From positions 1 through 6,708 of the forward strand of contig DCZC01000206.1 of assembly GCA_002331565.1 (NCBI GenBank): a DNA stretch of 6,708 bases. Direction: 5' to 3'. Shown here in pieces: positions 1-4,707 of this stretch. Source of the DNA: Gemmatimonas sp. UBA2094. GTDB lineage: Bacteria; Gemmatimonadota; Gemmatimonadetes; Gemmatimonadales; Gemmatimonadaceae. The stretch's first letter is position 1. Every line of letters starts with the position of its first letter. A model generated the notes under the pieces. The model was not told where the DNA came from. It searched no databases and worked only from the letters and a program-made list of their open reading frames with translations. Made by a program: the position numbers and the translations under genes.

Positions 1-95
1 GCAGCCTCGGTTCCGGCGTGACCGCCGCCGATGACGATGACGTCGAAGGTGGACTCGAGCGAGGCGCTGTGTGGAGAGCGGATGCGATCGGACAT
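1..95 (-). CDS. mnmG: MnmG (GidA), N-terminal part only, runs off the left edge
   Basis: The minus strand from the ATG at 95-93 encodes 31 complete codons before the window ends. After a 16-residue polar leader (MSDRIRSPHSASLEST) comes FDVIVIGGGHAGTEA at residues 17-31. This is the FAD-binding Rossmann GxGxxG-type loop in the form specific to MnmG, with the HAGTEA ending. MnmG works with MnmE to place the carboxymethylaminomethyl group on uridine 34 of certain tRNAs, using FAD and methylene-tetrahydrofolate, in the cytoplasm. The rest of the protein (about 600 residues in the family) lies outside the window. No Shine-Dalgarno precedes the ATG. A TAGTTT hexamer sits 7 bases upstream, so the message may be leaderless. 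The gene diverges from the 96-aa gene at 142. Identification is confident despite the short fragment because the motif is distinctive. A different FAD oxidoreductase is possible but less likely. Confidence 0.85.
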   Translation of the reverse strand, partial: MSDRIRSPHSASLESTFDVIVIGGGHAGTEA

Positions 96-102
96 ATCGC
101 GA

Positions 103-108
103 AAACTA
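103..108 (-). promoter_or_regulatory. Candidate -10 element of mnmG (leaderless arrangement)
   Basis: On the minus strand TAGTTT is followed by exactly 7 bases and then the mnmG ATG. No purine-rich SD is present in between. A TANNNT box at this distance would start transcription at or next to the start codon. No convincing -35 box was found. This is inferred from spacing only. Confidence 0.4.
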
Positions 109-130
109 CTGCTCCCTCACCCCATCGTTG

Positions 131-136
131 TAGTTT
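131..136 (+). promoter_or_regulatory. Candidate -10 element of the 96-aa gene, mirror of the mnmG box
   Basis: TAGTTT on the plus strand lies 5 bases before the ATG at 142 and 17 before the ATG at 154. Extended by one base (GTAGTTT, 130-136) it is the exact reverse complement of AAACTAC at 103-109, so the two divergent promoters look like mirror images 20 bases apart. A transcript starting about 7 bases downstream would begin at or just inside the first ATG. That leaves open whether 142 or 154 is the real start. Confidence 0.3.
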
Positions 137-141
137 GCCGT

Positions 142-432
142 ATGCCCATCCCCATGTCGCACACCGCTCCCACGCTGCTCATCAAGAAGAGCGCCTTCGA
201 ACGAGTGGGTTTCTCTCGCGCGCAGTTCGACGACGCGCTCAATCTCACCGAAGACGAGTTTCGCGTGGAGGCCGGTGTCATTGCCGTCGGCCCCCTGGTC
301 GGCGAGGACGCCCTCACGGATCTCATCGCCCAGCTCGAGGAGCGCGGGCTCGTGTACTACGACGACTTCTTCGAGTTGAGCGGCAACTGGCCCGACTGGC
401 TGCGACTGTTCGTCATGGACGCGGGGAGCTGA
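142..432 (+). CDS. Conserved-looking small acidic protein of unknown function (96 aa)
   Basis: I do not recognise a named family. The 96-residue product is soluble and acidic, with no signal peptide, membrane span or cysteine. Its body (residues 12-93) alternates basic and acidic patches: LLIKKSAFERVGFSRAQFDD near the start, then an EDEFRVE stretch, a hydrophobic AGVIAVGPL segment, a predicted helix (DALTDLIAQLEERGLVYYDD) and an aromatic, Trp-rich end (SGNWPDWLRLFV). Codon third positions are strongly G/C, as in the neighbouring genes. The frame stays open upstream to 31, but that part is antisense to mnmG and compositionally poor, so the start is put at ATG 142; ATG 154 (92 aa) is the alternative. 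Neither has a Shine-Dalgarno. It diverges from mnmG and converges on the zinc-ribbon gene, whose annotated end overlaps it by 76 bases. A role in a two-protein contact or in regulation would be guesswork. Confidence 0.7.
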   Translation: MPIPMSHTAPTLLIKKSAFERVGFSRAQFDDALNLTEDEFRVEAGVIAVGPLVGEDALTDLIAQLEERGLVYYDDFFELSGNWPDWLRLFVMDAGS

Positions 433-725
433 CGGCGCCAGAAGCTGTGAGGCCTGCGGTGGGCGGCCATGTACGCATCGGTGCGGCGGTGCAGCCCTTC
501 CCAGCCGCAGGCGATGCACCAGCTGCGGCGAAACCGCGCGCCGAGCACACTGCGCCATCCTTTCCGTTCGACACTGAGCGTACCGCTGTCGCACACCGGA
601 CAGCATTCGCCCTCTGGGAGCATCACCAGATAGATCTTGGTAAGCAGCGCGAACATGGCCACCTGGAGCGTCGAGATGACGCCGATGAAGATCCACGCAT
701 CGGTCCAGGTCCAGCGTCCAGGCAT
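357..725 (-). CDS. Small membrane-anchored zinc-ribbon protein (122 aa)
   Basis: The protein opens with a short polar N-terminus (MPGRWTWTD) and one strong hydrophobic span at about residues 11-36. A compact ribbon follows: C42-P-V-C45 and C70-I-A-C73-G, separated by 24 mostly basic residues. Paired CxxC knuckles at that spacing are the hallmark of a structural zinc ribbon. The basic ribbon suggests a cytoplasmic domain tethered to the inner membrane, which is inference. The start is well supported: AGGAG (737-733) lies 7 bases upstream of ATG 725, the clearest SD of any main gene here. The last 25 residues (about 98-122) are Ser/Arg-rich and are antisense to the 96-aa gene, so the functional protein may end earlier or the tail may be dispensable. 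It lies downstream of carbonic anhydrase with a 145-base gap. No family name can be given, and nucleic-acid binding is possible but unproven. Confidence 0.7.
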   Translation of the reverse strand: MPGRWTWTDAWIFIGVISTLQVAMFALLTKIYLVMLPEGECCPVCDSGTLSVERKGWRSVLGARFRRSWCIACGWEGLHRRTDAYMAAHRRPHSFWRRQLPASMTNSRSQSGQLPLNSKKSS

Positions 726-732
726 GCGGACT

Positions 733-737
733 CTCCT
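733..737 (-). promoter_or_regulatory. Shine-Dalgarno of the zinc-ribbon gene
   Basis: AGGAG on the minus strand is spaced 7 bases from ATG 725. It decides that start against a longer in-frame extension that remains open upstream into the carbonic anhydrase gene. A TAG at 738-736 overlaps it, the usual stop/SD overlap seen when a preceding cistron ends just before the next begins. That TAG is in a different frame from the protein-like stretch upstream. Confidence 0.7.
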
Positions 738-743
738 ATAGGG

Positions 744-860
744 GCGTTGCTCCACGGCGGCCCACGGCTCGGCGAACGCCACGCCATCCTCCACGCGGTC
801 GATCACCACCTCGGTGGCCGCCGGGAGTGCCGACCCGTCGAGTGAACGTACCGGCAGGGC
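744..860 (-). pseudogene. Protein-like relic between carbonic anhydrase and the zinc-ribbon gene
   Basis: In the 145-base gap one minus-strand frame has protein-like composition and about 80% G/C at third codon positions. It reads roughly PVRSLDGSALPAATEVVIDR, then VEDGVAFAEPW and AAVEQR. The pattern of a Pro-Ala-rich turn, an alternating hydrophobic strand (TEVVIDRVEDGVAFA) and a closing EPW loosely resembles the end of a small beta-barrel domain such as the OB-fold tail of NfeD-type proteins. This is a resemblance judged by eye. There is no ATG; two GTG codons (809 and 806) are the only plausible starts. The frame runs without a stop straight into the zinc-ribbon gene. A TAG just before the SD would close it if the CCCC run (743-746 on this strand) differed in length. 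It may be a truncated, frameshifted gene end, or a chance open stretch. Confidence 0.3.
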
Positions 861-870
861 GCGACGACGG

Positions 871-1521
871 TCAGGGTGCCGGGGGGGCGTCCATGAGGTT
901 GTAGATCTTCTGGATGTCGCGGAGTCGCGCGGCGAAATCGATCTCGAGGTCGCGCAGCTGCCCCTGCCGCAGATCGAACACCCAGCCATGGACGATGGGT
1001 GCGCCATGGTGCAGATAGGCGCGCTGGACGGCGGCGGTCTTGATGACGTTGAGACACTGCTCGACGACGTTGAGCTCGACGAGCCGCTCGTAGCGCCGGT
1101 GTTCGTCGGTGATGGCGCCGAGCTCGGCTTCGTGGAGCCGGTAGACGTCGCGGATGTTGCGCAGCCAGGGGTTGAGGATCCCGAGGTCGCGGGGCTGCAT
1201 GGCGGCCCGCACCCCACCGCATTCGTAGTGGCCGCACACGATGATGTGCTGCACGTTGAGGTTCACGACGGCGTACTCGATGACCGCGCCGACGTTGAGG
1301 TCGGTGTTGGCGACCACGTTGCCGATGTTCCGGTGCACGAACACGTCACCCGGCCCGACGCCCATGATCTCGTTGGCGGGCACGCGGCTGTCGGCGCACC
1401 CAATGTACAGGTAGGCCGGATCCTGGCCGGCGGCCAGCGTTTCGAAGAACGCCGGATCCTCGGCCTTCCGCGCCGCGGCCCATCGCCGGCTGTTCTCGAA
1501 GAGTTCGTGGTAGGGGATCAC
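871..1521 (-). CDS. can: Beta-class carbonic anhydrase (216 aa)
   Basis: This cytoplasmic zinc enzyme interconverts CO2 and bicarbonate, supplying bicarbonate to carboxylases. All core residues are visible: zinc ligands C42 and D44 in GCADSR, the partner R46, then H98 and C101 in CGHYECGG. These fall at the same numbers as in the E. coli Can protein as I recall it. VFVHRNIGNVV (60-70) and a C-terminal HGWVFDL (178-184) complete the family pattern, and the length is normal. The start must be GTG 1521 because a TAG lies in frame only four codons upstream. There is no SD, but TAGAAT sits 6 bases before the GTG, suggesting a leaderless message. The noncatalytic bicarbonate-site residues Trp39 and Tyr181 of the regulated enzymes appear here as Y39 and F182, which may change allosteric inhibition. 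yheT lies 52 bases upstream on the same strand. Identification is firm. Confidence 0.97.
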   Translation of the reverse strand: MIPYHELFENSRRWAAARKAEDPAFFETLAAGQDPAYLYIGCADSRVPANEIMGVGPGDVFVHRNIGNVVANTDLNVGAVIEYAVVNLNVQHIIVCGHYECGGVRAAMQPRDLGILNPWLRNIRDVYRLHEAELGAITDEHRRYERLVELNVVEQCLNVIKTAAVQRAYLHHGAPIVHGWVFDLRQGQLRDLEIDFAARLRDIQKIYNLMDAPPAP

Positions 1522-1527
1522 ACCCGC

Positions 1528-1533
1528 ATTCTA
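1528..1533 (-). promoter_or_regulatory. Candidate -10 element of the carbonic anhydrase gene
   Basis: TAGAAT (five of six matches to TATAAT) lies 6 bases before the only possible start, GTG 1521. It would give the carbonic anhydrase gene its own leaderless transcript, in addition to any read-through from yheT. No clear -35 hexamer was seen at 16-18 bases upstream. Its first three bases also form the in-frame stop that fixes the start. Confidence 0.45.
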
Positions 1534-1573
1534 GGGCATGGGTCGCAAAAACGTTGGCCCGGGGAATCGCGGA

Positions 1574-2599
1574 TCACGGGGTCTGCCCCCTTGAAACGTT
1601 TGGTACGCCAAAATGACGCGCGAGGAACTCGGCCGCCCGCCACTCGCCGTAGTACCAGGGCCTCCAGGGGCGGGTGTAGCTGGTGAAGCCCACGTGGCCG
1701 CCGCGGTCGGGGAATTCGAGCTCGACGGCGTGCACGCCGCGCACCTGCTCGCGGACGCGATCGAGGACCGGTGGCGGGAGAAACGGATCGTCGACGGCGC
1801 TCAGGAGCAGGGTGGGCCGCCGGATGCGGGACAGGTACGGCAGCGAACTGGCGCGCGCGTAGTAGTCGGCGGCGTCGGCGAAGCCGTGCAGTGGTGCGGT
1901 GAAGGCATCGTCGAACTCCCAGAGGGTGCGGGCGTTGGCCACGGTGCGCAGGGGGGTGAGCTCCGGGTGGCGGTCGATCTTTGCCAGCGCCTTGGGGATG
2001 AGCGACTTGAGGAAGAATTTCTCGTATACTGCGCCGAAACCGCGTCCAATATGGCGCGATGCTGCCGCTAAATCGAACGGGACCGACATGGCCACAGCGC
2101 CGCGGACGTTGGCCGGCAGCTCCTCCCCCGCTTCGCCGAGCAGCTTGCAGAGCACGTTGCCGCCCAGGCTCACGCCCATGAGTCCGAGTGGCGCGTCGGG
2201 GAAGGCGGACACGATCTGTTCGACGACCCAGCGCGGGTCGCTCGTCTCCCCCGAGTGATAGCTGCGGGGCAGGCGGTTGGGCTCCGAACCACAGGTGCGG
2301 AAGAGGAGCAGGTCGGCGGCCCATCCCCGCGCGGCCGCTTCGCGGAACATCGCGCGCGCGTAGTGCGAATGGACGCCCCCCTCGAGGCCGTGGAACAGGA
2401 GCAGCCGCGGGGCGTCGGCCCCGTGCTCACCCTGAAGGCGCGCCACCTCGACGAAGTCACCGTCGGGGGTGTCCCAGCGTTCGAGGTGCATGGGGAGTCG
2501 CGGCTCGCGACGGCCCAGCCGCCCCCAGAGCGTCGCCGTGTGGGGGTCGGGGAGCCACCAGGCCGGCCGGTAGGCGGGTTTGCGGGAAGTCGCACGCAT
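1574..2599 (-). CDS. yheT: YheT-family alpha/beta hydrolase (341 aa)
   Basis: The product belongs to the YheT/ABHD1-3-like branch of alpha/beta hydrolases, cytoplasmic esterase-like enzymes whose natural substrates are largely unknown. Diagnostic pieces in order are PAWWLPDPHTATLWG (12-26), the oxyanion-side HGLEGG (70-75), an RTCGSEPN segment (101-108) matching the family's R-G-C-x-G/S-x-P-N loop, the nucleophile elbow G142-V-S144-L-G146, the acid D270 in AVDDPF and the base H302 in GGHVGF. The catalytic triad is therefore complete, and length is typical. The frame extends upstream to 2686, but that part is antisense to dctA, so ATG 2599 is chosen. This start lacks an SD; TAGATT is 7 bases upstream. 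It diverges from dctA and is followed by carbonic anhydrase 52 bases downstream. A GGGG-TCTG-CCCC dyad lies near its 3' end. Confidence 0.93.
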   Translation of the reverse strand: MRATSRKPAYRPAWWLPDPHTATLWGRLGRREPRLPMHLERWDTPDGDFVEVARLQGEHGADAPRLLLFHGLEGGVHSHYARAMFREAAARGWAADLLLFRTCGSEPNRLPRSYHSGETSDPRWVVEQIVSAFPDAPLGLMGVSLGGNVLCKLLGEAGEELPANVRGAVAMSVPFDLAAASRHIGRGFGAVYEKFFLKSLIPKALAKIDRHPELTPLRTVANARTLWEFDDAFTAPLHGFADAADYYARASSLPYLSRIRRPTLLLSAVDDPFLPPPVLDRVREQVRGVHAVELEFPDRGGHVGFTSYTRPWRPWYYGEWRAAEFLARHFGVPNVSRGQTP

Positions 2600-2606
2600 G
2601 AGGAGG

Positions 2607-2612
2607 AATCTA
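2607..2612 (-). promoter_or_regulatory. Candidate -10 element of yheT
   Basis: TAGATT on the minus strand is followed by CCTCCTC and then the yheT ATG, a spacing of 7 bases. The intervening bases are all pyrimidine and contain no SD. Its upstream edge touches the 6-1-6 inverted repeat at 2612-2624, so a protein bound there would block it. Confidence 0.4.
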
Positions 2613-2624
2613 AGTGTTACACTT
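2612..2624. promoter_or_regulatory. Inverted repeat AAGTGT-T-ACACTT, candidate operator of yheT and dctA
   Basis: The 13-base element is a perfect dyad of two 6-base arms around one central T. It lies in the only promoter-sized space between the divergent yheT and dctA genes, next to the yheT -10 candidate and containing the dctA -10 candidate (TACACT, 2618-2623). This position suits a dimeric repressor acting on both genes. It does not match an operator I can name. Confidence 0.4.
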
Positions 2625-2691
2625 GGCGCACCTGCTTCCTCCGCTCCCTGCGCCCCCTCCCGCGTGCTCAACAGAATCGTCCGCAACCTGA
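2614..2691 (+). CDS. Possible 25-codon upstream ORF overlapping the dctA start
   Basis: A perfect AGGAGG (2601-2606) is spaced 7 bases from GTG 2614, the strongest SD-to-start arrangement on the plus strand of this window. The resulting frame encodes 25 residues, starting VLHLAHLLPPLP and continuing APPPACSTESSAT, and stops at TGA 2689-2691, inside dctA. It contains Pro-Pro at codons 9-10 and Pro-Pro-Pro at codons 14-16 (2653-2661), a motif known to stall ribosomes without EF-P, only 2 bases before the dctA GTG. It is in a different frame from dctA. If translated, it could couple or attenuate dctA expression. If transcription starts downstream of 2601, as the TACACT hexamer would imply, it is not made. 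Composition alone does not prove coding. Treat it as a hypothesis. Confidence 0.25.
   Translation: MLHLAHLLPPLPAPPPACSTESSAT
2618..2623 (+). promoter_or_regulatory. Candidate -10 element of dctA
   Basis: TACACT matches TATAAT at four of six positions, including the key first two bases and final T. A start about 7 bases downstream (near 2630) would give a leader of roughly 34 bases before GTG 2664, consisting almost wholly of the pyrimidine-rich stretch. No good -35 hexamer is visible near 2595-2600, so an activator may be needed or the call may be wrong. Confidence 0.3.
2631..2663 (+). other. Pyrimidine-rich leader before dctA
   Basis: 28 of 33 bases are C or T and there is no SD complement before the GTG. 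Similar C/T-rich tracts precede the DUF1080 gene and the gene at 6652. Such leaders can support initiation through ribosomal protein S1 or as unstructured landing sites. Here that is inference. Confidence 0.35.
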
Positions 2692-3920
2692 CGTTTCAGG
2701 TGCTGGTCGCCGTCTCCCTCGGCGTCCTGCTCGGTGTCATCGCCCCCGACTTCGCCAAATCGCTCAAGCCGATCGGCGATACGTTCATCAATCTCGTGAA
2801 GATGGTGATCACGCCGATCATCTTCCTCACGATCGTGCACGGCATCGCGAGCATGGCCGACCTGTCGAAGCTCGGCCGGGTGGGTGGCAAGGCACTGCTC
2901 TACTTCGAGATCGTGTCCACGTTCGCGCTGGCGATCGGGCTCGTGGTGGTGAACGTGACGAAGCCGGGGAAAGGGCTCGACATCACCGCGCTCGCGAAGG
3001 GCGATGTGACGAAGTTCGTGAAGGCCGGCGAAGACCAGAGCATGCTCGAGTTCTTCCTGCACATCGTGCCGAGCAACATCTTCGCGGCATTCGCGAGCGG
3101 CGACCTGCTGCCGGTGGTGTTTTTCGCGATTCTCTTCGGTGTGGCCCTCACGGCGGTGGGTGACGCGGGACGCGACATCGCCGATCTGCTGGTGCGGTTG
3201 CAGGCGGTGTTCTTCCGCATCGTGAGCATGGTGATGGTGCTCGCGCCCCTCGGGGCGTTCGGCGCGATGGCCTACACGGTGGGCGCGTTCGGCCTCAAGA
3301 CGCTGCTGCCGCTCGGTCGCCTGATGCTCGACGTGTACCTCACGATGGCGCTGTTCATCTTCCTCGTGCTGGGTGGCATCTGCCGGTTGTACGGCTTCCA
3401 GCTGCTGCGTTTCATCCGCTACATCAAGGACGAAATCCTGCTGGTGCTGGGCACGTCGAGCAGCGAGGCGGCACTGCCGCGCATGCTGCAGAAGCTGGAG
3501 GCATACGGGTGCGCGAAGCCGGTGGTGGGGCTGGTAATTCCCACGGGCTATTCGTTCAATCTCGACGGCACGAGCATCTACCTCTCGATGTCGGCGATCT
3601 TCATTGCGCAGGTGTACGGCATCGACTTGCCGATCAGTGAGCAGCTCACGCTGCTGGGCATTCTGATGCTCACGAGCAAGGGCGCGGCGGGCGTGACGGG
3701 GTCGGGGTTCATCGTGCTGGCGAGTACGCTGGCTGCGACACGCACGGTACCGGTGGAAGGGGTGGCGCTGCTGCTGGGCGTGGACCGGTTCATGAGCGAA
3801 GCGCGCGCGATCACGAATCTCATCGGCAACGGTGTGGCGACGCTGGTGGTGTCGCGGAGTGAGGGCGCATTCGACGACGCGAAGCGGACGTTGGCCGAAC
3901 AGGGTGACGTCGCGGTCTGA
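2664..3920 (+). CDS. dctA: DctA, C4-dicarboxylate:cation symporter (418 aa)
   Basis: This inner-membrane transporter of the dicarboxylate/amino acid:cation symporter (SDF/glutamate transporter) family imports succinate, fumarate and malate with cations. The N-terminus (NLTFQVLVAVSLGVLLG) is the usual first span, and many hydrophobic segments follow. The signature transport core is intact: the re-entrant hairpin GTSSSEAALPRM (263-274), FNLDGTS (298-304), TSKGAAGVTGSGF (337-349) and GVDRFMSEAR (372-381) with N385 and N389. The Ser-rich GTSSSE hairpin and the GVDRFMSEAR form fit DctA better than GltP, so substrate assignment is good. Start choice: GTG 2664 gives the family-typical N-terminus. 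In-frame ATG 2598 and TTG 2580 would add 22-28 residues overlapping the divergent yheT start, and are less likely. The ArsC-like gene follows 15 bases after the stop. The upstream region holds a dyad operator candidate and a possible leader ORF. Confidence 0.95.
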   Translation: MLNRIVRNLTFQVLVAVSLGVLLGVIAPDFAKSLKPIGDTFINLVKMVITPIIFLTIVHGIASMADLSKLGRVGGKALLYFEIVSTFALAIGLVVVNVTKPGKGLDITALAKGDVTKFVKAGEDQSMLEFFLHIVPSNIFAAFASGDLLPVVFFAILFGVALTAVGDAGRDIADLLVRLQAVFFRIVSMVMVLAPLGAFGAMAYTVGAFGLKTLLPLGRLMLDVYLTMALFIFLVLGGICRLYGFQLLRFIRYIKDEILLVLGTSSSEAALPRMLQKLEAYGCAKPVVGLVIPTGYSFNLDGTSIYLSMSAIFIAQVYGIDLPISEQLTLLGILMLTSKGAAGVTGSGFIVLASTLAATRTVPVEGVALLLGVDRFMSEARAITNLIGNGVATLVVSRSEGAFDDAKRTLAEQGDVAV

Positions 3921-3922
3921 TA

Positions 3923-3928
3923 TATTTT
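3923..3928 (+). promoter_or_regulatory. Candidate -10 element of the ArsC/Spx-like gene
   Basis: The 15 bases between the dctA stop and ATG 3936 begin with an A/T run. TATTTT (3923-3928) is 7 bases before the ATG, and the better consensus TATATT (3921-3926) is 9 before it. No SD is present, so either a leaderless internal promoter or translation coupled to dctA is required. Confidence 0.35.
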
Positions 3929-3935
3929 CTGCGTC

Positions 3936-4295
3936 ATGCCTCCCGCTGATCTGCAGGTCCAGATATTCGGCACGAAAAAAAGTGCCGACACGCGCAAGGC
4001 GCTGCGCTTCTTCGCCGAGCGTCGGGTGAAGACGCATTTCGTGGACCTCGCCGAGCGCGCCGCGTCGCTGGGGGAGCTGAAGCGGTTTGCGCAGAAATTC
4101 GGCGTGGAGGCGATTCTCGACCGCGAGAGCAAGCGCTTCGCCGACCTGGGGCTGCGCACCGCGCTGTACGGCGAAGAGAAGTGGCTGTCGATCCTCGCCG
4201 ACGAGCCCTATCTGCTCAAGCAGCCGCTGGTGCGGATGCAAAACAAGCTGTGCGTGGGCGTGGACGAGAAGCTGTTCAAGGACTGGTTGGGGTGA
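3936..4295 (+). CDS. ArsC/Spx-family thioredoxin-fold protein lacking the active-site Cys (119 aa)
   Basis: The fold is recognisable: VQIFGTKKSADTRKALRFF (8-26) aligns with the family N-terminus, where YffB-type members have GIKNCDTIKKA. FVDLAE (35-40) follows, then the ArsC helical insert with DRESKRF (62-68), and QPLVR (96-100) containing the conserved cis-proline P97. Length matches the 115-120 residue family. The catalytic cysteine position holds Ser16, and the only cysteine is C106 near the C-terminus, so thiol-based arsenate reduction is not expected. The name arsenate reductase would therefore mislead. More likely roles are protein binding, as Spx does with RNA polymerase, or an unknown non-redox function. 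It starts 15 bases after dctA with no SD and its own A/T-rich box. It ends 20 bases inside the convergent GxxExxY gene. No other arsenic genes are present. Confidence 0.85.
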   Translation: MPPADLQVQIFGTKKSADTRKALRFFAERRVKTHFVDLAERAASLGELKRFAQKFGVEAILDRESKRFADLGLRTALYGEEKWLSILADEPYLLKQPLVRMQNKLCVGVDEKLFKDWLG

Positions 4296-4701
4296 GACCG
4301 GCTGGCGGGCCAGCGTCGAGTGAGCCGGTGCGCCCTGTCCAGACGAGTCGGCGCATTTCGGGTTTGTGCGTGAAGTTGAACACGAATCCGACCTGCAAAC
4401 GTGACGCTCTCAGGTAGTTGAGGAGCTGGGCTTCGTGTGCCGGTGTGATTGTGCTGACGGCCTTCAGCTCGACGATAACGGTATCCGCGACCACCAGATC
4501 GGCGCGGAAGTCGGCGATTCGTGTGCCCTTGTAATGCACGGGATACCGGCGCTCCCGCGAATGGGGAATTCCACGCAGTGACAGTTCAGTGCAGAAGGCG
4601 CCCGCGTACACGGATTCGAGAAAGCCGCAGCCGACGACGTTATAGATCTCGAAGTAGGTGGCGACGATTTCGCGCGTGAGAGCTTCGTGGATGAGTGCCA
4701 T
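4276..4701 (-). CDS. GxxExxY family protein, PD-(D/E)xK nuclease-like (141 aa)
   Basis: The naming motif is present as G26-F-L-E29-S-V-Y32, followed by helices and strands typical of the family. A PD-(D/E)xK-like core follows: D68 in RADLVV, then E78-L-K80 in VIVELKAV. Next come HEAQLLNYLRASRLQVGFVFNF (about 94-115) and a C-terminal tail longer than usual. The superfamily includes many nucleases, but GxxExxY proteins have no established activity that I know of. Start: ATG 4701 gives the conserved length (usual range about 120-140) and has TATCGT 6 bases upstream. In-frame ATG 4719 and GTG 4731 lack both an SD and a well-placed box. Two sampled 60-base stretches are about 58% GC against about 73% in dctA, which hints at acquisition from elsewhere. 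Its last 20 bases overlap the ArsC-like gene tail to tail. It is a stand-alone gene with no defence partner. Confidence 0.9.
   Translation of the reverse strand: MALIHEALTREIVATYFEIYNVVGCGFLESVYAGAFCTELSLRGIPHSRERRYPVHYKGTRIADFRADLVVADTVIVELKAVSTITPAHEAQLLNYLRASRLQVGFVFNFTHKPEMRRLVWTGRTGSLDAGPPAGLTPTSP
4297..4329. repeat. Nested inverted repeats just past the ArsC-like stop (possible terminator hairpin)
   Basis: The outer arms ACCGGCT (4297-4303) and AGCCGGT (4323-4329) are perfect complements. Inside them CTGGC (4302-4306) and GCCAG (4309-4313) form a second dyad. They begin 2 bases after the stop codon at 4295 and lie within the 3' end of the convergent gene. There is no T-run, so an intrinsic terminator is not supported. 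A hairpin that stabilises the 3' end or serves a rho-dependent stop is possible. Confidence 0.3.
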
Positions 4702-4707
4702 CGACGC

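Noticed and set aside
1578..1589. GGGG-TCTG-CCCC dyad near the yheT stop as an intrinsic terminator
   Set aside because: It has a four-base stem with no adjacent U-tract, and the T-run at the far side of the gap is too distant.
814..1686. Long plus-strand open frame opposite carbonic anhydrase
   Set aside because: The translation is Val/Asp/Gly/His-rich antisense of an intact carbonic anhydrase and has no start signal.
2580..2663. dctA starting at TTG 2580 or ATG 2598
   Set aside because: The extra residues are non-hydrophobic, overlap the divergent yheT start and precede a family-typical N-terminus that begins at GTG 2664. ATG 2598 remains a minor alternative.
2600..2686. Upstream extension of yheT to a 370-residue protein
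   Set aside because: The added residues are antisense to the dctA N-terminus and leader and do not resemble the family, whereas ATG 2599 gives the expected YheT start.
2610..4241. A 543-codon open frame on the minus strand opposite dctA and the ArsC-like gene
   Set aside because: Its product is a His/Arg/Glu-rich, low-complexity string with no fold or motif. It is the usual antisense mirror of GC-rich codons, while the plus strand encodes a textbook DctA.
3936..4295. Arsenate reductase and an arsenic-resistance operon
   Set aside because: The catalytic cysteine is absent and no arsenite pump, ArsR or other arsenic gene is nearby.
4276..4701. GxxExxY protein as the nuclease of a new defence system
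   Set aside because: It stands alone between metabolic genes, with no helicase, methylase, toxin partner or mobile-element border, so a defence claim has no support here.
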